Shown here: piece after piece, positions 6,267 through 9,001 of the stretch
Layout: each line of letters opens with the position of its first letter
Numbering within the stretch: the stretch's first letter is position 1
From: Spirochaetaceae bacterium
GTDB lineage: Bacteria; Spirochaetota; Spirochaetia; SZUA-6; Fen-1364
Assembly (NCBI GenBank): GCA_003141795.1
Contig: PLNO01000286.1
Location: 1 to 9,001 of the forward strand
Length of the DNA: 9,001 bases
Reading direction: 5' to 3'
Position numbers and translations under genes: made by a program
Notes under the pieces: generated by a model
Told to the model about the DNA's origin: nothing
Seen by the model: only the letters and a program-made list of their open reading frames with translations
Database searches by the model: none

Positions 6267-6841
6267 TCATCGGCGCCTGCAAAGGGCCGTCCCCACGCAT
6301 CCTGCCATACCATCGATGAAAGCGCGGCGCGGCGCCTCGGACGGCGAACGCTTTCCGCGTCGGGGTACCCCGCGGCGATCAGGGCAACCACCTGCACCTT
6401 GCGCGGCACCCCGAGTGCCCTGCCCGCCGCGCGCCGATTGAACCACCCGATCCAGCACGTTCCGATCCCCATCTCCGCTGCGCGCAGCACGAGGTGCTCC
6501 CCGGCGATCCCGCAGTCCAGCTGGTACATGGCGCGGTCCTTCACCGCCATCGCCCGGGCGGCGACTCCCGACCTGTCGGCGCACAGCGCGATGAGGAGAG
6601 GCGCTTTGGCGGCAAAGCGCGTGCGAGAGTAGATCCCCGACAGGCACGCGCGCTCGAGTGATTCGCGTGCGTCGGCGCTCCGCACGGCGATGAACCTCCA
6701 CGGCTGGCCGTTCTCCGCTGACGGGGCCTCGTGCGCGGCAGAGACGAGTGAAAGAACTTCGGCATCCGGGATCGGCCGCCCGTCGAAGCGCCTCACGCTC
6801 TGGCGCCAGCGCATGATCTCCTGTAGGGGGGTACGGCTCAT
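6245..6841 (-). CDS. Nitroreductase family FMN-dependent oxidoreductase
   Basis: This is a 198-residue cytoplasmic flavoprotein of the nitroreductase superfamily, which uses FMN and NAD(P)H to reduce nitro compounds, quinones or other electron acceptors; the natural substrate cannot be read from the sequence. Family marks are RQSVRRF (13-19, FMN phosphate contacts), APSAENGQPWRF (39-50), MGIGTCWIGWF (124-134) and LIAAGYPDAE (154-163) followed by a basic RRPRRRAALSSMVW stretch typical of the C-terminus. The ATG at 6841 overlaps the plsC stop as ATGA, and no Shine-Dalgarno is visible, so it is probably translated by coupling to plsC. A longer frame reaches back to 6892, but that extension lies inside the plsC coding sequence and precedes the conserved N-terminus, so I reject it. 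It closes the leftward nrdJ-plsC-nitroreductase cluster and ends inside the convergent CBM48-like gene. Confidence 0.92.
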   Translation of the reverse strand: MSRTPLQEIMRWRQSVRRFDGRPIPDAEVLSLVSAAHEAPSAENGQPWRFIAVRSADARESLERACLSGIYSRTRFAAKAPLLIALCADRSGVAARAMAVKDRAMYQLDCGIAGEHLVLRAAEMGIGTCWIGWFNRRAAGRALGVPRKVQVVALIAAGYPDAESVRRPRRRAALSSMVWQDAWGRPFAGADDQDRDEK

Positions 6842-8097
6842 CGGATGCGGCTTCGCGCCTCGTCCTGGAGACGGTGGATGCTGTCGAACCATTTCAGACC
6901 GCTCTCATTGCGGAAGGCCATGCGGTAGAGCTTCCCCTCGTAGGTGAAATGCAGCTTGTCTCCGGGATCCACGGACAGGGCGCCGATGCCGACCAGGGGC
7001 GCTGTCAGGGGAATGCCGATCCTGGTGCGGAAGATCAGGCGCTCCGTGGTGAGGAACGCCCTCCCGAAGGCGAGAACGTTCACGTTGGGGAATGTGTCAG
7101 CCTTGAAGAGGAAGCGCGGCCGCGAGATGAGGAGGATCTTCTCCTCGGGGGCAAGCCCGAGGCGGATCTCGGTGCGGATCGGGCTGAAGGGCATGGTGCT
7201 GATCCGCTTGTAGTAGGCGGGAATCGGCGTCCACGTTCCCTCGGCGTTCCCGTTCTCGTCCGCCAGGGCGAGGCGGCAGGTCGAATCGATGATCCACGTG
7301 GAGAAGCAGCTGGAGCACTCGATCCTGTTCGTGCTGAACGGCCGTACGAGCTTCAACCCCTCCATCGTGCCGCAGCTCGGGCAGCGGTAGAGGAGCTTCG
7401 TGACGTTGACGGCGAGCCCCGCCCGCCGTCGCCGAGCAGGGGTGAGAGGCACGTCGAAGTCGGGAGTCCTGATCGCCGCGGCGATATCGCTGAGGATCTT
7501 TTCGTCCTTCGGGGGAATCTGGTCGGGGGAGTACAGCTGTGAGAAGACGCCGCGTACCGGCATCCGCCTCCACCGTCGCGCCCACCGGGGGTACACGAGA
7601 TACGCGCCTTCCAGCCGACAGACGTACACGGGAACGTTGAGCTTCCTGATGAGCTTGGCGATCCCCGCGAACAGGGGTTGATTCGTCCCGTCCCACGAGC
7701 GCACACCCTCGGGGAAGACACCGACGAGCCCCCCTTTTTCGGCGATGCCGAAGATCATGCGCAAAGCGACCATGTCGGAGGCGGCCTTCCGTTTGGGAAA
7801 TGCGCCGAACATCCGGATGATGTTGCCCAGAGCGGGACTCCTGAACAGGTCCTCAGTCGCGGCGAAGTACACGGGACGGTGCAGCATAGCGTAGACCCAG
7901 ATGGGATCGAAGAGCGTGGAGTGATTGGAGAGGATGATTGCAGGGCCCTTGGGCGGCACGACCCCGACATTGACGGGCTCGAGCTTGAAGTAGCGCAGGA
8001 TGAGCCCGCGGAGCAGCCCCATCATGACCCTGTAGAATATGCGATTCACCAGCCGTGGCTTGCGAAAACCCAGCTGCGCGGTGCTCGGCTCGGCCAT
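6838..8097 (-). CDS. PlsC/LPLAT-type acyltransferase with C-terminal zinc ribbon and PH/GRAM-like domain
   Basis: The N-terminal half (about 15-215 of 419 residues) is a lysophospholipid/glycerophosphate acyltransferase, the family that transfers fatty acyl groups to lysophosphatidic acid at the inner membrane. The catalytic HX4D motif is SNHSTLFDPIW (His59, Asp64), and the glycerophosphate-binding motif is FPEGVRSW (128-135). A hydrophobic segment at about 19-35 may sit in the membrane. Beyond the usual end (most PlsC proteins are about 240 residues) is a four-Cys zinc ribbon (RCPSC 238-242, ECSSC 260-264), then a beta-rich region (about 318-408) with EEKILLISRPRFLF, LTTERLIF, IGALSVDPGDKL and YRMAFRNESGLKWF, which resembles bacterial PH or GRAM domains. 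The start is chosen as ATG 8097; TTG 8133 would add 12 residues, and neither has a Shine-Dalgarno. It lies 81 bp downstream of nrdJ, beyond a hairpin. The acyl acceptor is not certain, so I give no gene symbol. Confidence 0.9.
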   Translation of the reverse strand: MAEPSTAQLGFRKPRLVNRIFYRVMMGLLRGLILRYFKLEPVNVGVVPPKGPAIILSNHSTLFDPIWVYAMLHRPVYFAATEDLFRSPALGNIIRMFGAFPKRKAASDMVALRMIFGIAEKGGLVGVFPEGVRSWDGTNQPLFAGIAKLIRKLNVPVYVCRLEGAYLVYPRWARRWRRMPVRGVFSQLYSPDQIPPKDEKILSDIAAAIRTPDFDVPLTPARRRRAGLAVNVTKLLYRCPSCGTMEGLKLVRPFSTNRIECSSCFSTWIIDSTCRLALADENGNAEGTWTPIPAYYKRISTMPFSPIRTEIRLGLAPEEKILLISRPRFLFKADTFPNVNVLAFGRAFLTTERLIFRTRIGIPLTAPLVGIGALSVDPGDKLHFTYEGKLYRMAFRNESGLKWFDSIHRLQDEARSRIR

Positions 8098-8137
8098 CGA
8101 CGTAACGATACTGAAACGAACGGCGGGGTGCAAGCCA

Positions 8138-8168
8138 GCTCGGCGGCACCGTTTCCGGCGCCGCGAGC
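8138..8168 (-). other. Strong GC-rich stem-loop with GAAA tetraloop between nrdJ and plsC
   Basis: On the minus strand the 5' arm GCTCG + CGGCGCCG pairs with CGGTGCCG + CGAGC across a GAAA loop: 13 base pairs including one G-U, with a single unpaired C in the 3' arm. It starts 10 bases after the nrdJ stop and ends about 40 bases before the plsC ATG. No T-run follows, so it is not a standard intrinsic terminator. It may stabilise the nrdJ mRNA 3' end, reduce read-through, or affect plsC translation. Confidence 0.55.
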
Positions 8169-8178
8169 CTTCATTATC

Positions 8179-9001
8179 TCAGCTACAACCCGTGGTCGAC
8201 CCGCAGGTGTCGCAGCGCATGCACGTGCCGCTGCGCACGAGGGAGAAGTGGCCGCAGACGGGGCAGGGATCGCCCTCGTAGCCCTTCATCTTGGCCACGT
8301 GCACTTCATTGTCCAGCGCTACGAGCTCGGCCTGCCTGTTGTCGCTGCCATTGCCGTTGCTGTGGCCGTTCCCATTGCTGCCATTGCCGTTTCCGTTGCT
8401 CCCGTTTCCATTGCCCACGTAACGGGTCCCGCCGTTGCGGTTCATGTTGGTGGCGATCAGGTCGTCGGGCTTCACCTGCACGAGGTCGGTCCTCCCGAGG
8501 TAGGACAGGGCGAGATCGCGGAAGATGAAGTCGAGTACCGACGTGGTCATCTTGATGTGGTCGTGCCCGGCCACCATGCCGTTGGGCTCGAACCGTGTGA
8601 ACGTGAAGGCGTCCACGTACTCGTCAAGGGGCACGCCGTACTGGAGACCGAGTGAAACGGCGATGGCGAAGCTGTTGAGCAGGGAGCGGAAGGCCGCGCC
8701 CTCCTTGTGCATGTCGAGGAATATCTCTCCCAGGGTCCCGTCCTCGTACTGGCCGGTGCGCAGGAAGATGCTGTGACCGCCGATCTTCGCCTTCTGCGTG
8801 TAGCCGAAGCGCTTGGCCGGCAACGGGTTTCTCTTCTTGCCCCGGGTGACGGTGGAGGGCACGAGGCCGATGTTCGCCTCCCCCGCTTCCTTCATGATGG
8901 CGAGCACCGCCGATGCGGCGGCGTCCGAGCCGGGCATGAGCGATGAAAGGGGCTGGCTCAGCTTGGAGCCGTCCCGGTAGAGCGCGATGGCCTTGAGCAT
9001 C
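8179..9001 (-). CDS. nrdJ: Adenosylcobalamin-dependent (class II) ribonucleotide reductase, C-terminal part (5' partial)
   Basis: This is the C-terminal 270 or so residues of the enzyme that converts ribonucleotides to deoxyribonucleotides using a B12-derived radical without needing oxygen; the barrel with the radical and active-site cysteines lies beyond the right edge. Visible marks, numbered from the Met at 9000, are [16 protein letters not shown] (3-18, end of the catalytic part), [19 protein letters not shown] (65-83), [17 protein letters not shown] (85-101), [18 protein letters not shown] (117-134) and RFEPNGMV (136-143), as in NrdJ of the TIGR02504 type. After an Asn-Gly linker (196-221) comes the C-terminal Cys domain: CPVC (246-249), CMRC (260-263), CG (266-267) and a terminal GCS (Cys272), which in this family binds metal and/or relays electrons to the active site. 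It is probably the first visible gene of the leftward cluster with plsC and the nitroreductase. Confidence 0.94.
   Translation of the reverse strand, partial: MLKAIALYRDGSKLSQPLSSLMPGSDAAASAVLAIMKEAGEANIGLVPSTVTRGKKRNPLPAKRFGYTQKAKIGGHSIFLRTGQYEDGTLGEIFLDMHKEGAAFRSLLNSFAIAVSLGLQYGVPLDEYVDAFTFTRFEPNGMVAGHDHIKMTTSVLDFIFRDLALSYLGRTDLVQVKPDDLIATNMNRNGGTRYVGNGNGSNGNGNGSNGNGHSNGNGSDNRQAELVALDNEVHVAKMKGYEGDPCPVCGHFSLVRSGTCMRCDTCGSTTGCS
8338..8415 (-). repeat. Asn-Gly-Ser-rich low-complexity linker repeat inside nrdJ
   Basis: Twenty-six codons (residues 196-221 of the visible NrdJ part) alternate Asn and Gly with occasional Ser or His, in units like GNGNGS. At the DNA level it is an imperfect 6-bp periodic repeat with an 18-bp higher-order period. 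It stays in frame and joins the catalytic body to the C-terminal Cys domain. Confidence 0.85.

Noticed and set aside
6842..6892. Seventeen-residue N-terminal extension of the nitroreductase
   Set aside because: It lies entirely in plsC coding sequence, adds non-conserved residues, and the ATGA overlap gives a standard coupled start.
8338..8415. Periodic repeat considered as a CRISPR or intergenic tandem array
   Set aside because: It is in frame inside nrdJ, has no spacers, and encodes an Asn-Gly linker.

Overview
The window looks like part of a high-GC free-living spirochaete chromosome. Three signs point there: a 1026-codon gene matching the spirochaete-specific periplasmic flagellar collar protein FlcA (an acidic cytoplasmic tail, one membrane helix and a periplasmic TPR array), strong G/C preference at third codon positions, and a class II (adenosylcobalamin-dependent) ribonucleotide reductase. 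The genus cannot be fixed from the sequence. I see no mobile element, CRISPR array, rRNA or tRNA, and no intergenic stretch exceeds about 175 bases. This reads as an ordinary core region, not an accessory island.

Layout. Bases 2-706 (+) hold the 3' part of an unrecognised helical protein with a hydrophobic N-terminal stretch that runs off the left edge. It converges on a 97-codon unrecognised gene (734-1027, -). A 172-bp divergent spacer leads to a branched-chain amino acid aminotransferase (1203-2297, +), which ends 15 bp from the convergent end of flcA (2313-5393, -). A 105-bp spacer carrying an AT-rich, apparently two-way -10 element separates flcA from a divergent gene for an exported protein with two CBM48-like domains and no catalytic domain (5499-6266, +). 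The last 22 bp of that gene overlap the end of a convergent nitroreductase gene. The nitroreductase (6245-6841, -) is the last gene of a leftward cluster: nrdJ 3' part (8179-9001), then a PlsC-type acyltransferase with unusual C-terminal additions (6838-8097), then the nitroreductase, which is joined to plsC by an ATGA stop/start overlap. A strong GC-rich stem-loop with a GAAA tetraloop lies between nrdJ and plsC.

How the genes relate. The functions are mixed: motility (flcA), amino acid metabolism (BCAT), deoxynucleotide synthesis (nrdJ), phospholipid synthesis or remodelling (plsC-like), a flavin oxidoreductase, and several unknowns. No defence or biosynthetic system is visible. The points most worth pursuing are the two-domain exported CBM48-like protein sharing a control region with flcA, the repeated acidic-hydrophobic motif in the long cytoplasmic tail of FlcA, the acyltransferase / zinc ribbon / PH-GRAM-like architecture, the nrdJ-plsC hairpin, and the Asn-Gly linker in NrdJ.
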